Of a stretch of 64,000 bases of DNA, positions 24,483 to 34,661 are shown in pieces. The DNA comes from Methylomonas methanica MC09 (lineage in GTDB: Bacteria > Pseudomonadota > Gammaproteobacteria > Methylococcales > Methylomonadaceae). The stretch covers positions 2,108,001 through 2,172,000 of the forward strand of contig NC_015572.1 in NCBI RefSeq assembly GCF_000214665.1, given 5' to 3'. Below the pieces are notes generated by a model that saw only the letters and a list, made by a program, of their open reading frames with translations, was not told where the DNA came from and searched no databases. How positions within the stretch are numbered: position 1 is the first letter of the stretch; the number at the start of each line of letters is the position of its first letter. The position numbers and the translations under genes were made by a program.

Positions 24483-27400
24483 ATGAAAGTAGTTAATCCA
24501 CATCCTTATAAAGCCTTCGGTGATTTGCTCTTACAACTTCGTTTAAAGGCAGGGCTTGCCCAACAATCCGACCTTGCTGGTCTAGTAAAGACAAGTCAGC
24601 AGACAATCAGCCGCTGGGAATCCGGGGCTTCTCGTCCAAGGGATAAACAGATTCCCCAACTTGCCAGCGCTTTAAATGCTGATCTTGCTGAGCTACTTGG
24701 AGCAGCGGGATATACCACACGAACTCCGGTGGCAACCTTTGATCAACCATTTCCGATTGACGCACTTAATCCTGATAGTTTTGAGCGTTTTTGTCTCTAT
24801 TTCTTATCGGAAATGTATTCAACCGCCAACGTTCATCGTGCCGGTGGCCAGGGACACACTCAAGATGGTCTTGATGTGGACGTGATCTTTCCTGATGAAA
24901 CTTATTTCACTTTTCAGTGCAAACGTGTCGATGATTTTGGACCTAAAAAAGTACATACTGCAGTTGCCAGTCACACACGGGTTGCTACAAAGAAGCACTT
25001 ACTTCTCACACGCGTAGCTAGCCCTCAAGCAAGGCAAGCGATACGTGAATATGACGACTGGGATATTTGGGACAGGGAAGATGTATCACGAATCATTCGC
25101 CAACACTTATCAAAAGATCAGCAAATTCGCCTCGTAGACACTTGTTTTCGTGGACAGAGACTGGCATTGCTTGGAGAAACAGAAGCAGGCCCATGGCAAA
25201 CCACGACGCAGTTTTTTGAGGCGTTTACTGGCGAACAAAAAATCTTTAGCCATCAATGGCAGCTTGTCGGAAGGGAGAAAGAAACAGAGGCGATAGTTAA
25301 TAGTTTGCTAAACCCAGTAATTAGGGCAATTTTTCTTACTGGTTCAGGCGGGAGCGGGAAGTCCCGCGTATTAAAGCAGGCCGTGGAGAATTTTGAGAAT
25401 ACAAACAATGCAGTCCAAATTCGCTTGCTCTCGCCTACTGAAGAAGTAACTAATAAGAGCTTGGAAGACTTGGGGCTTGGCTCTAAGTTATTAATTGTCG
25501 ATGATGCGCATGATCGCGATGATCTTCAGCTCCTATTTCAATATGCCTCTATTCCGGGAAACAATGCAACCCTCCTGCTATCGTTTCGCCCATACGGTCT
25601 CGACTACATCAAAGGCCAGGCTAATATTTTTGCATTGGCTAGAGAGCGCATCGCAGAGATCAAACTTAATCCGCTAAAGTTGGAACAAGCCACGCAACTC
25701 GCCAAGCAAGTGCTTGAGGCATTTGATGGTCCTGCCGGAGCAGCAGAGAATATTGCTCGGCTGACACTCGACTGCCCGCTTTTCACTGTTATAGGTGCTC
25801 AGGTTGTCGCCAAAGAAAATGTGTCCCTCGAGCTCGCAAAAAATGAAGACATTTTCCGAAATACGCTCTTTGGAAAGTTCCAAGACATCATAGCGGGCCA
25901 TGTCGGCAGCAAAAGCGATGCCGAATCAATCAAGAAACTGCTTAATGTTATTGCGCTCATTCAGCCGTTTCACCCTGAAGACAGTTCATTAGCACAGACA
26001 GTCGAAAAGGTTGAAGGGCTTAACATACCGGAAACCAATAAGCTTGTTCGTTTGCTGACTGATGCAGGTATTTTGTTCAAGCGCGGCGGCAAATATCGGC
26101 TATCACCTGACTTGCTAGCTGATTACATTATTGAGCAGACTTGCATAGGGGTTAACGGAAGCTCTACCGGTTATGCGGAAAGGGTTTTTGAGGTAGTTGG
26201 CAACGCCTATATCGAGCATGTCCTTGTTAATCTTGGAAAGCTTGATTGGCGCAAGGCTAATGGCGACCCTAGCAATAGCAGTTTACTAGATGGTGTGTGG
26301 CGGCAATTGAAACCTGCGGATGAATACCACGACCCGCACATAAGTGCGGTCGCCTCTGTCGCTTACTATCAACCGGGGCGTGCGCTGGACTTTGCAGAAC
26401 AGCTTATTCAGGAAGGTGCATATCTTCGGGACCTGCCCGAACTTATTAAACACGCAGCTTACAACTTAAAGTACCTTCAACGTGCGTGTGAATGCTTATG
26501 GGAGTTAGGCAAAACCGACAATCGCGTACTCCACCGACATCCAAACCATGCAGTCCGCATCCTCTCAGAGCTATGCGCAGTGGAGCCCAACAAGCCTATC
26601 GAATACAACGATGCCGTAGTCGAATTTGGCCTTTCATTACTAGACCAAGAAACCTCTTGGAAGTATGCATATACACCATTCGATGTGTTAAACGGTGTTA
26701 TGAAAACAGAAGGACACACAACAACATCAAATGGCAGGAGCTTTTCTTTTGAACCGTTTGTAGTCTCATCCAGTGCTGTTTCGGCTCTTCGCAATAAGGT
26801 TATTGATGCCACGATTAATTTACTTTCGTATACCAATACAAAAGTTGCTGTGCTAGCGGCCCAGTTTATCGGAGAGTGTCTGCGCTACCCAATGGGGCTT
26901 TTCAATTCGCAGATTTCTACGGAATCTCGTGATGTTTGGACGGCAGAGTTTGTTAAGACCTTGGAGAAAATTGAAGGGGTAGTACAAGGCAAAGATCTCG
27001 CCTCACTTGTTTTAATTAAACTAGCTCGTTCAGTATCATGGCATGCCAATTATGCAAATGGGGAAACAAAAGCACTTGCAAAGCGGATAGTTGACTCATT
27101 TCCACAGTCGCTTGAATTTCGCACGACTATGGGGTTCATAAACGGATACGGTGAACTTTTTAAGAACTTTAGCTCTGAACAGAAGGAGAAGGAACAGTAT
27201 TTCAAGACACTCTATAATGACCTCTTTGTTGCATATCCAGACGGCGAGAAGCTCCGCGCTTTCCTGGAAATTATTCTCGCTGACATTGAGCAAAATTTTA
27301 ATGGTGGAAGCACGTCACCATATTTTCTGTATGGAAATCTCCTTCAATCTTCAAATGCCCTTGCTCAATCCACGGCAGAAAATGCGCTCCAATACACTGA

Positions 27401-28529
27401 CTCAAGAACAAGTCAGTTTGCAGGTATTGCTCTCTCGAAACTAATGAGTAATGACCACGCTTACGGATTAAATATCGCTCGAAAGTTCATTAAAACAGAA
27501 TTGCCTGAGCTTTGTGCGGCTGTGGGGCAAGCATACAGATCAATAAACCTGAAAGATGATGGGTATACAGAAGAAGATTTGGCACTTCTTCGAGACGTTC
27601 TCTCATCTAAAGACCGATGGGTTGTTATTAACGGGATTGAGGCTGTCAGAAATATAGCTCAGAACAACAAAAAACTTGCCATTGAACTACTCAAATACGT
27701 TGATATTGGCCTTTCAAGCCAAGTTGCCAACGACGTTCTTAATCTGTTTCATCGCGACGAATTGATCTCATTTCAATTGCTCTCAGAGAAGGACGTTAAG
27801 TATTTTATTGAGAAATTGATGCCGATACCGGAACTAGACGAATACTGGATCGGAATATTTTTATCAAATGTGTCTAGGCATCACGCACAAATTGCTTCAG
27901 CGTTCTTCATGGCTCGGGTTGAACATGCAGCAAATATAGATGATTGGCACTATCGGCCCTGTAATCATGGCCCACACCTTCATGTGCCTCTTCGCTTTCG
28001 GGAGTCAGCAGATTATTATTTGCTTTTTCCACAAGTTGTTCAGTGGATGAAGACCAACTTTGACAAAAATCATCAATTCAAGCATGGTTCCTGTGAGCTA
28101 TTTAATATGATGTACAGTCCGTTGGATGGCGATTCACTTGGGTTAATCCAAGACTGGATTGATGTTAGCACTCCTGACGATATACGAATCATCTCTCAAA
28201 TTCTTAGCGAAAGTCATTCGAACTTTGTCTTTGAGCAGAGGGTTTTTGTTAATCGGTTTTTAGACAAGGCCAAGCAACATGGGAAAGAATTGCTTGACAA
28301 TGCGGTAAGCGCATTATACAGCTCAGCGACAACCGGTTTGAAGAGGGGTTGCCCTGGGGAGCCGTTTCCCGAAGATATTTTGATGCGTGATGAAGCTGAG
28401 AAAGCACTTCAAGAAATTCCAAGGTTTGCGCCAGCATATCGCCTGTATGAATCACTAAAGAAACATGCAGAGACTGATATTAATCGCTCAATCAAGGAAG
28501 CTGAGGCGTTTGAGGATGAATACATTTGA
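24483..28529 (+). CDS. Large HTH - Mrr-like nuclease - STAND-like NTPase - helical repeat protein, candidate defence effector
   Basis: 1348 residues in one gene. Residues about 10-75 form an Xre HTH (LAGLVKTSQQTISRWESGASRP). About 90-210 resemble an Mrr-type PD-(D/E)xK nuclease: ALNPDSFERFCLYFLSEMY, GLDVDVIF, then the FQCKR catalytic strand (QxK variant). About 270-450 form a P-loop NTPase with Walker A LTGSGGSGKSRVL and Walker B LLIVDDAHD. The remaining 850 residues look like alpha-helical repeats, a typical sensor. This order parallels antiviral STAND (Avs-like) ATPases with N-terminal nucleases, but a leading DNA-binding domain is unusual. It stands alone behind its own operator, inside an ICE whose transfer genes are missing. 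Defence is inferred. Confidence 0.8.
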   Translation: MKVVNPHPYKAFGDLLLQLRLKAGLAQQSDLAGLVKTSQQTISRWESGASRPRDKQIPQLASALNADLAELLGAAGYTTRTPVATFDQPFPIDALNPDSFERFCLYFLSEMYSTANVHRAGGQGHTQDGLDVDVIFPDETYFTFQCKRVDDFGPKKVHTAVASHTRVATKKHLLLTRVASPQARQAIREYDDWDIWDREDVSRIIRQHLSKDQQIRLVDTCFRGQRLALLGETEAGPWQTTTQFFEAFTGEQKIFSHQWQLVGREKETEAIVNSLLNPVIRAIFLTGSGGSGKSRVLKQAVENFENTNNAVQIRLLSPTEEVTNKSLEDLGLGSKLLIVDDAHDRDDLQLLFQYASIPGNNATLLLSFRPYGLDYIKGQANIFALARERIAEIKLNPLKLEQATQLAKQVLEAFDGPAGAAENIARLTLDCPLFTVIGAQVVAKENVSLELAKNEDIFRNTLFGKFQDIIAGHVGSKSDAESIKKLLNVIALIQPFHPEDSSLAQTVEKVEGLNIPETNKLVRLLTDAGILFKRGGKYRLSPDLLADYIIEQTCIGVNGSSTGYAERVFEVVGNAYIEHVLVNLGKLDWRKANGDPSNSSLLDGVWRQLKPADEYHDPHISAVASVAYYQPGRALDFAEQLIQEGAYLRDLPELIKHAAYNLKYLQRACECLWELGKTDNRVLHRHPNHAVRILSELCAVEPNKPIEYNDAVVEFGLSLLDQETSWKYAYTPFDVLNGVMKTEGHTTTSNGRSFSFEPFVVSSSAVSALRNKVIDATINLLSYTNTKVAVLAAQFIGECLRYPMGLFNSQISTESRDVWTAEFVKTLEKIEGVVQGKDLASLVLIKLARSVSWHANYANGETKALAKRIVDSFPQSLEFRTTMGFINGYGELFKNFSSEQKEKEQYFKTLYNDLFVAYPDGEKLRAFLEIILADIEQNFNGGSTSPYFLYGNLLQSSNALAQSTAENALQYTDSRTSQFAGIALSKLMSNDHAYGLNIARKFIKTELPELCAAVGQAYRSINLKDDGYTEEDLALLRDVLSSKDRWVVINGIEAVRNIAQNNKKLAIELLKYVDIGLSSQVANDVLNLFHRDELISFQLLSEKDVKYFIEKLMPIPELDEYWIGIFLSNVSRHHAQIASAFFMARVEHAANIDDWHYRPCNHGPHLHVPLRFRESADYYLLFPQVVQWMKTNFDKNHQFKHGSCELFNMMYSPLDGDSLGLIQDWIDVSTPDDIRIISQILSESHSNFVFEQRVFVNRFLDKAKQHGKELLDNAVSALYSSATTGLKRGCPGEPFPEDILMRDEAEKALQEIPRFAPAYRLYESLKKHAETDINRSIKEAEAFEDEYI

Positions 28530-28708
28530 CTGATCGATCATGTTTCGTTCTTTGTCAATGACAGGTATCGGGAAGCTTAAATCCATATCCGAATGTCTCT
28601 GAAGGGTCGGTTGGACACAGTGACGAATGGCCGCTTTCAGGTATCGGAATTCAATGACAGCCAATGCTGAACAGGTTGAGGGTGTAAGAATTTTTGTGTA
28701 AACGGCCA

Positions 28709-29436
28709 TTAGGCAGGAAACTGCCATTCCTTGAAAGGAGAAAAAATGACCGTGTCAAAATCCATCCCTACCAAGTTGCTCGATTCCTTGCTGTCGGGTT
28801 TGCCCATCTTGACCAGAGCCACGGCGATCATATTGGTAAAGCGCCAGGCGAATTCCCGAAACGCCGCCGAGTTGCCGGTGCTGGGTAAGGGGTTGGTCAA
28901 GCGGGTGGCGACTTCGGTAATGGGGGAGAAATTGCCGATGGCATTATAGCGGCATGAAATCTCCGGATAGCCCAAATGAAAAAGATACAGATCCTGACTG
29001 CGGCCGGCGCGTTTGGCTTCTGCGACCATGCGTTTCATCAGATCGGCATCGCCTTTCGGATCGAACACAATCACGGTATCGCCACGGGCAATATCCTGCG
29101 TGATCAAGAGTTCGGCCAGCCGGGTTTTACCGACCCGGGTGGTGCCCAACACCAGGGTATGTCCGACCCGTTCGCGTAAATCCATGCTCACCGCTTGCTC
29201 TTTCAGCTCAACCGCATGAATCTGCGGTTTGCCGCCGACCGGCGGTAACGGTGCCACCGGGTTCCACCAGGCCGGGCTTTGCATCAGCTTGACCAATGGC
29301 TGCAACATTGGCGACGATTCCCAGCGGCGCTCCAAGCGCCGGGCTAGTTGAAAGGCAAAGGACGGCTCGATATAGCATCTAACTTTAGGATGCAGCGTAT
29401 CGCGTAAGCGCTGGCTGTGTTTTTGCTGCCACTCCT
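28709..29436 (-). pseudogene. traD: Remnant of ICE conjugative coupling protein TraD
   Basis: The reading frame from 29436 (just after a stop) to about 28750 encodes a piece of the type IV coupling protein TraD of PFGI-1-like ICEs: RYIEPSFAFQLARRLERRWE-like start (HPKVRCYIEPSFAFQLARRL), VLGTTRVGKTRLAELLI (Walker A) and VIVFDPKGDADLMKRM. The family is about 600-700 residues; only some 230 remain, missing both the membrane N-terminus and the C-terminal half including Walker B and beyond. The last 20 codons are unrelated junction sequence. It is on the strand opposite the parA-DUF3158 block. The 179 bases between it and the NTPase gene hold nothing I recognise. Confidence 0.85.
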
Positions 29437-29503
29437 AACCTTCGCTGGGCATTCCGACGCTGTTTACGCCGCCGCACTTTCTTGTGATGCGCGCTTTGCC
29501 TTT
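29437..29503 (+). pseudogene. 5' fragment of the WD40-repeat gene cut by IS21
   Basis: Translation of the plus strand reads TFAGHSDAVYAAALSCDARFAF up to the IS21 left end, half of a WD40 blade (GHSDAVYAAALS). Removing the IS and one CCTTT copy joins it in frame to the sequence after 32217, giving SASLDGTVKVW and completing the blade. Upstream it abuts the traD remnant, so the true N-terminus of the protein is lost. Confidence 0.8.
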
Positions 29504-29720
29504 TGCATATTCTGGCCCAAGTTGAACACTCATTCTGGCGCAATCTGAACACCTATTCTGAATCAAGGTGAACAGTGATTCTGATTTCAAGCTGAACACT
29601 TTTTTGGATTTTCCAGAATCGGTGTTCAACATGCCAGAATAGCTGTTCAAGTTGCCAGAATCCCGCCTAACGCATTGTTTATTCAATCAGACTATCCTTC
29701 CCGCCTATTTTGGAAAGGAT

Positions 29721-31265
29721 ATGTCAGCAAAGAGAACAAGCATGCGAAATTTAAGAGAAGTTCTTAGGCTGAGCTACAGCGCCGGATTAAGCATCCGGAA
29801 AATCAGTGCCAGTACCAAAATCAGTGTCGGCAGCATTCAAAACATCTTAAAAATGGCCGAGCAATTAAAGCTTGCTTGGCCACTGCCGCACGATTGGGAC
29901 GATCAAACCTTAGCCCTGAAGTTTTATCCCCGTTCGGATGCCAAGCCGTCATCCAAATACCAGGAGCCGGTATGGTCAGAACTCCATCTGGAGTTGAAGA
30001 AAAAGGGTGTCACCAAACAATTACTTTGGGAAGAATATACTCAGCAGTATCCGAACCGGTGCTATAGCTACTCGCAGTTCTGCGCCCGCTACGCCGATTG
30101 GTTGAAGAAGCAAAAACGGTCGATGCGGCAAACCCATCGTGCCGGCGAAAAGTTGTTTATCGATTATGCCGGGCCCACGATACCGGTGGTGTGCGCAGCC
30201 AGCGGCGAAATCCGCACCGCGCAAATCTTTGTGGCGGTGTTGGGTGCATCCAGTTACACCTATGCCGAGGCCACTTTGAGTCAGAGCCTGGCGGATTGGT
30301 TGGGCAGCCATGTGCGCGCCTTTGAGTTCTTTGGCGGAACCCCGGTGATGCTGATTCCCGACAATTTAAAGAGCGGGGTCAATAAAGCCTGTCGTTACGA
30401 GCCTGAACTCAATCCCAGCTATCAACAACTGGCCGCTCATTACGGGGTGGCCGTGGTGCCTGCCCGGCCCTATAAACCCAAAGACAAGGCCAAAGCCGAG
30501 ATTGGCGTTCAGGTGGTGGAGCGCTGGATCATGGCCAAACTCCGCCATCAGACCTTCTTCTCTCTGGCAGAGCTGAATCAGTGTATCCGTGCCTTACTGA
30601 TGGATTTGAATCAAAAGCCTTTCAAGCAATGGCCCGGCAACCGTCGGCAATGGTTCGAAAAACTGGATCAACCGGCGCTGTCGCCCTTGCCCAAGTATGC
30701 TTATCAGTACACCGACATCAAAGCCGCCCGTGTGAATATCGACTACCACATTATCTATGATCAGCATCTTTACTCGGTGCCGCATCCCTGTGTCGGCGAG
30801 CAGGTTGAACTGCATGCCGGCGACCCGTTGATTGAGATCTATTTTCAAGGCAAACGCATTGCAAGCCATGTGCGCAAGTTCTATCCCGGCACCACTACCG
30901 ATCCTGGGCACATGCCGGAACGCCATGCCCGGCATCAGCAATGGACGCCAGGACGCTTAATGAATTGGGCACAAGCGATCGGACCTGATGTGCTGCAGTG
31001 GGTCAAGGCGCAGTTACAGCGCAAAGCCCATCCTGAACAAGCCTACCGGGTCTGTCTGGGTTTATTGAGCCTGAGCCGAACCTACCCCGCCGAACGCTTG
31101 AATCAAGCCTGTGCGCTGGCCAACCAACAAGCTCTGTTTAAATTGAAGAACGTCAAAACCATTTTGCAAAGCAACCTGGACAAGTTGCCGTCGTCGGTTC
31201 CGGTACAGTCATCTTTATTGCCGCAGGATCATGAAAACATCCGGGGCGCCCACAGTTTTCATTAA
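29721..31265 (+). CDS. istA: IS21 family transposase IstA
   Basis: 514 residues from ATG 29721, preceded by GGAAAGGA. N-terminal HTH (LSYSAGLSIRKISASTKISVGSIQNIL), then an rve-type DDE core: FIDYAGPT, IPDNLKSGV and a downstream Glu in KAKAEIGVQVVERWI, followed by a basic beta domain. Together with IstB it catalyses transposition. The upstream in-frame extension to 29652 crosses the terminal repeats and is not part of the protein. Confidence 0.94.
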   Translation: MSAKRTSMRNLREVLRLSYSAGLSIRKISASTKISVGSIQNILKMAEQLKLAWPLPHDWDDQTLALKFYPRSDAKPSSKYQEPVWSELHLELKKKGVTKQLLWEEYTQQYPNRCYSYSQFCARYADWLKKQKRSMRQTHRAGEKLFIDYAGPTIPVVCAASGEIRTAQIFVAVLGASSYTYAEATLSQSLADWLGSHVRAFEFFGGTPVMLIPDNLKSGVNKACRYEPELNPSYQQLAAHYGVAVVPARPYKPKDKAKAEIGVQVVERWIMAKLRHQTFFSLAELNQCIRALLMDLNQKPFKQWPGNRRQWFEKLDQPALSPLPKYAYQYTDIKAARVNIDYHIIYDQHLYSVPHPCVGEQVELHAGDPLIEIYFQGKRIASHVRKFYPGTTTDPGHMPERHARHQQWTPGRLMNWAQAIGPDVLQWVKAQLQRKAHPEQAYRVCLGLLSLSRTYPAERLNQACALANQQALFKLKNVKTILQSNLDKLPSSVPVQSSLLPQDHENIRGAHSFH

Positions 31266-31375
31266 CCCTTAAACCCCATCGGGCATGGCTGAGACGGATG
31301 CTCCTTGCTGTTTGCCAGGATGAAAAAGTCTCCTATGCCCGGTTTTTTGATGAATCCAATCGACAGGATCACCCC

Positions 31376-32131
31376 ATGATTGAAAATACACTCCACCAAC
31401 TGCGACAACTCAAGCTCAGCGGTATGGCCTCTGCGTTGCAAACTCAACTTGAACAGCCCGGCACCTATGAAAGACTCGCCTTTGCCGAGCGCTTGCAATT
31501 ATTAGTGGATTACGAAGATCAAGATCGACAGCAGCGTAAACAGGCGCGCTTGACTCGCGCGGCACAATTTAAACTGAAGGCACATGCCAAAGACATTGAT
31601 TATCAGCACAGCCGTGGCCTGCAACCCTCACAAATGGCGTCATTGCTGCTGTGTGACTGGATCAAAAAAGCCCAGAACCTGTTGCTGACCGGGCCTTGCG
31701 GCAGTGGCAAAACCTATATCGCTTGTGCGCTTGGGTCACAAGCCTGCCTGAAGGGTTACAGTGTCAAATATTACCGGCTCCCGCGCCTCATTCTCGCCTT
31801 GACGCAAGCCAAAGCAGACGGCAGTTACCCTAAATTACTCAAAGCCATCGCCGGCCTGGATTTGCTCATCATCGACGACTGGGGCTTGGAACCTTTAACG
31901 GCCGCCACCCGCAATGATTTGATGGAGATTATGGATGACCGTTATCAGCAATCGGCAACCCTTATGATCAGCCAATTACCCACCGAACAATGGTATCAAG
32001 CCATTGGCGATAATACCTTGGCCGATGCGATTTTAGATCGGTTGATGCATAACTCGCACCGGATAAATTTGAAAGGCGAATCCATGCGAAAAAAATTGAA
32101 TGCCTTGACCCAAGTTGAACACTTAGAGTAA
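31376..32131 (+). CDS. istB: IS21 family helper ATPase IstB
   Basis: 251 residues from ATG 31376. AAA+ ATPase of the DnaC/IstB type: GPCGSGKTYIACALG (Walker A), LLIIDDWGLEPL (Walker B), and the C-terminal DAILDRLMHNSHRINLKGESMRKK signature. It selects target DNA and activates IstA. It follows istA by 110 bases. Confidence 0.95.
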   Translation: MIENTLHQLRQLKLSGMASALQTQLEQPGTYERLAFAERLQLLVDYEDQDRQQRKQARLTRAAQFKLKAHAKDIDYQHSRGLQPSQMASLLLCDWIKKAQNLLLTGPCGSGKTYIACALGSQACLKGYSVKYYRLPRLILALTQAKADGSYPKLLKAIAGLDLLIIDDWGLEPLTAATRNDLMEIMDDRYQQSATLMISQLPTEQWYQAIGDNTLADAILDRLMHNSHRINLKGESMRKKLNALTQVEHLE

Positions 32132-32211
32132 AAATTCACTTCCACCGATGCGCTAGGTTTTAGCTGTTCAAGTTCGTCCAGAATCGGTGTTCAAATAAAT
32201 CAGAATACGCA

Positions 32212-33146
32212 CCTTTTCCGCCTCTTTGGACGGCACGGTCAAAGTTTGGCGACTGGATGCCATGCAAGCACGCTCATTAACTCAGCAACATGATGGCGGG
32301 ATTCATGCTGTTGCGATGACGACAACTGGAAAACTGGTCGCCACTGCTGGACAGGATCATGTGATTCGATTGTGGGATTTTAGTACCGCACAAGTTACCC
32401 GTACTCTCAAAGCGCATCATGATACTGTCAGCTGCCTGTCCATGGCGTCTGCAACCGGCCGTATGGTATCAGGCTCTCACGACGGTTCCCTTATTGTATG
32501 GGATCTCACACAATCCGAACCGCTACAGATATATGACGGACGCGGAGGACAAGGCGCTATAACGATATCCTTTGACGGAAAAAAAGCGGTATCGGGCTCT
32601 TTAGACGGCGATTTAATCTTATTGGATTTGGAGCAGGGTTGTTTGCTCCGCCAATGGGAGGCTCACCGGCGAAACATCAATTTTGTTGCCGTGACACCTG
32701 ACTGGCACTTTATCATCAGTGGTTCAAGCGATGGCACCTTAAAGGTATGGAATTCCGACACCTTTAATTGTGTATTAACTCTAAATGCCCATCATGATGG
32801 AGTCACTGCTGGCACCCTTGCGGAGGATGGAACCATTTTGCTTTCAGGGGGAGCGGACGGAACCGTACGAATTTGGTCGTTTCCATCCGGAAACCTGTTA
32901 AGGACCGTGTCGTTACATACAGCTAAAATCAGGACTCTTCAAATTGTTCGGGATCAGCAGTTTGTTGTCTCCGGTGGCTATGATCGTTGTTTAAAGGTAT
33001 GGTCACTTTCGGATGGAAAACCGGTTGCAACGTTCGTAATAGACGCGGCAGTGATGGCAGCCGCTTCAGACCGGACGGGGAAGATAACTGTTGTAGGCGA
33101 TGCGCTCGGCTGCGCTCATTTTCTTAGTTTAGAGAATCTGAATTGA
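32212..33146 (+). pseudogene. 3' part of a WD40-repeat protein interrupted by IS21
   Basis: About 310 codons of an open WD40 propeller: blades ending in VKVWRLD, IRLWDF, LIVWDL, LILLDL, LKVWNS, VRIWSF and LKVWSL, with GSxDG turns before them (SGSHDGS, SGSLDGD, SGSSDGT, SGGADGT). Roughly seven blades are visible, so a full ring may be present once the half blade left of the IS is rejoined. The N-terminal part is missing at the junction with the traD remnant, where an effector or NTPase domain may once have been. The stop overlaps a tiny downstream ORF. Confidence 0.85.
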
Positions 33147-33262
33147 CTATCGGTACTAGCACTTCACCACATTTTGGGATCATTTCAATGTTAGGCGATA
33201 GCTTGGTACTAATTGGAAAATGCCAAGCATGTGATGGAGAGATCAGGCGAGTTGTTGATTGA
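33143..33262 (+). CDS. Tiny ORF overlapping the WD40 stop codon (hypothetical)
   Basis: 39 residues from TTG 33143, arranged as TTGA with the WD40 stop. The protein contains LIGKCQACDGEIRRVVD with one CxxC pair, as in half of a zinc ribbon. The stop-start overlap suggests coupling, but there is no independent support, and it may be chance. Confidence 0.3.
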   Translation: MTIGTSTSPHFGIISMLGDSLVLIGKCQACDGEIRRVVD

Positions 33263-33329
33263 AGGAACAAAACACATTTTCTTTTAATTAAAAAGACCTG
33301 GGGCTTTGTACATCGACCTTGTGTAGTGG

Positions 33330-34546
<1,217 letters not shown>

Positions 34547-34661
34547 CTATTCGGGTGTCCATTTTTATTAGACCACTACATTGTGTAGGTAATTGATATT
34601 GGCGCTTTTACGACCCTGACGCTTCATTCGGCGTTTTTTTCAATAAACTGCTCTTATCCAT

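Larger units (their letters stand above)
29504..32211 (+). mobile_element. IS21 family insertion sequence (istA istB)
   Basis: 2708 bases. The ends are imperfect inverted repeats: left begins TGCATATTCTGG, right (reverse complement) begins TGCGTATTCTGA, each followed by further TTGAACA...ATTCTGG blocks, the multiple terminal repeats typical of IS21. A 5-base target duplication CCTTT flanks it (29499-29503 and 32212-32216). Both ORFs are intact, so the element may be active. It splits a WD40-repeat gene. Confidence 0.9.

Noticed and set aside
34580..34661. Gene restored by removing the IS3 at 33322-34580
   Set aside because: Joining the flanks at the TTG duplication gives no recognisable reading frame.
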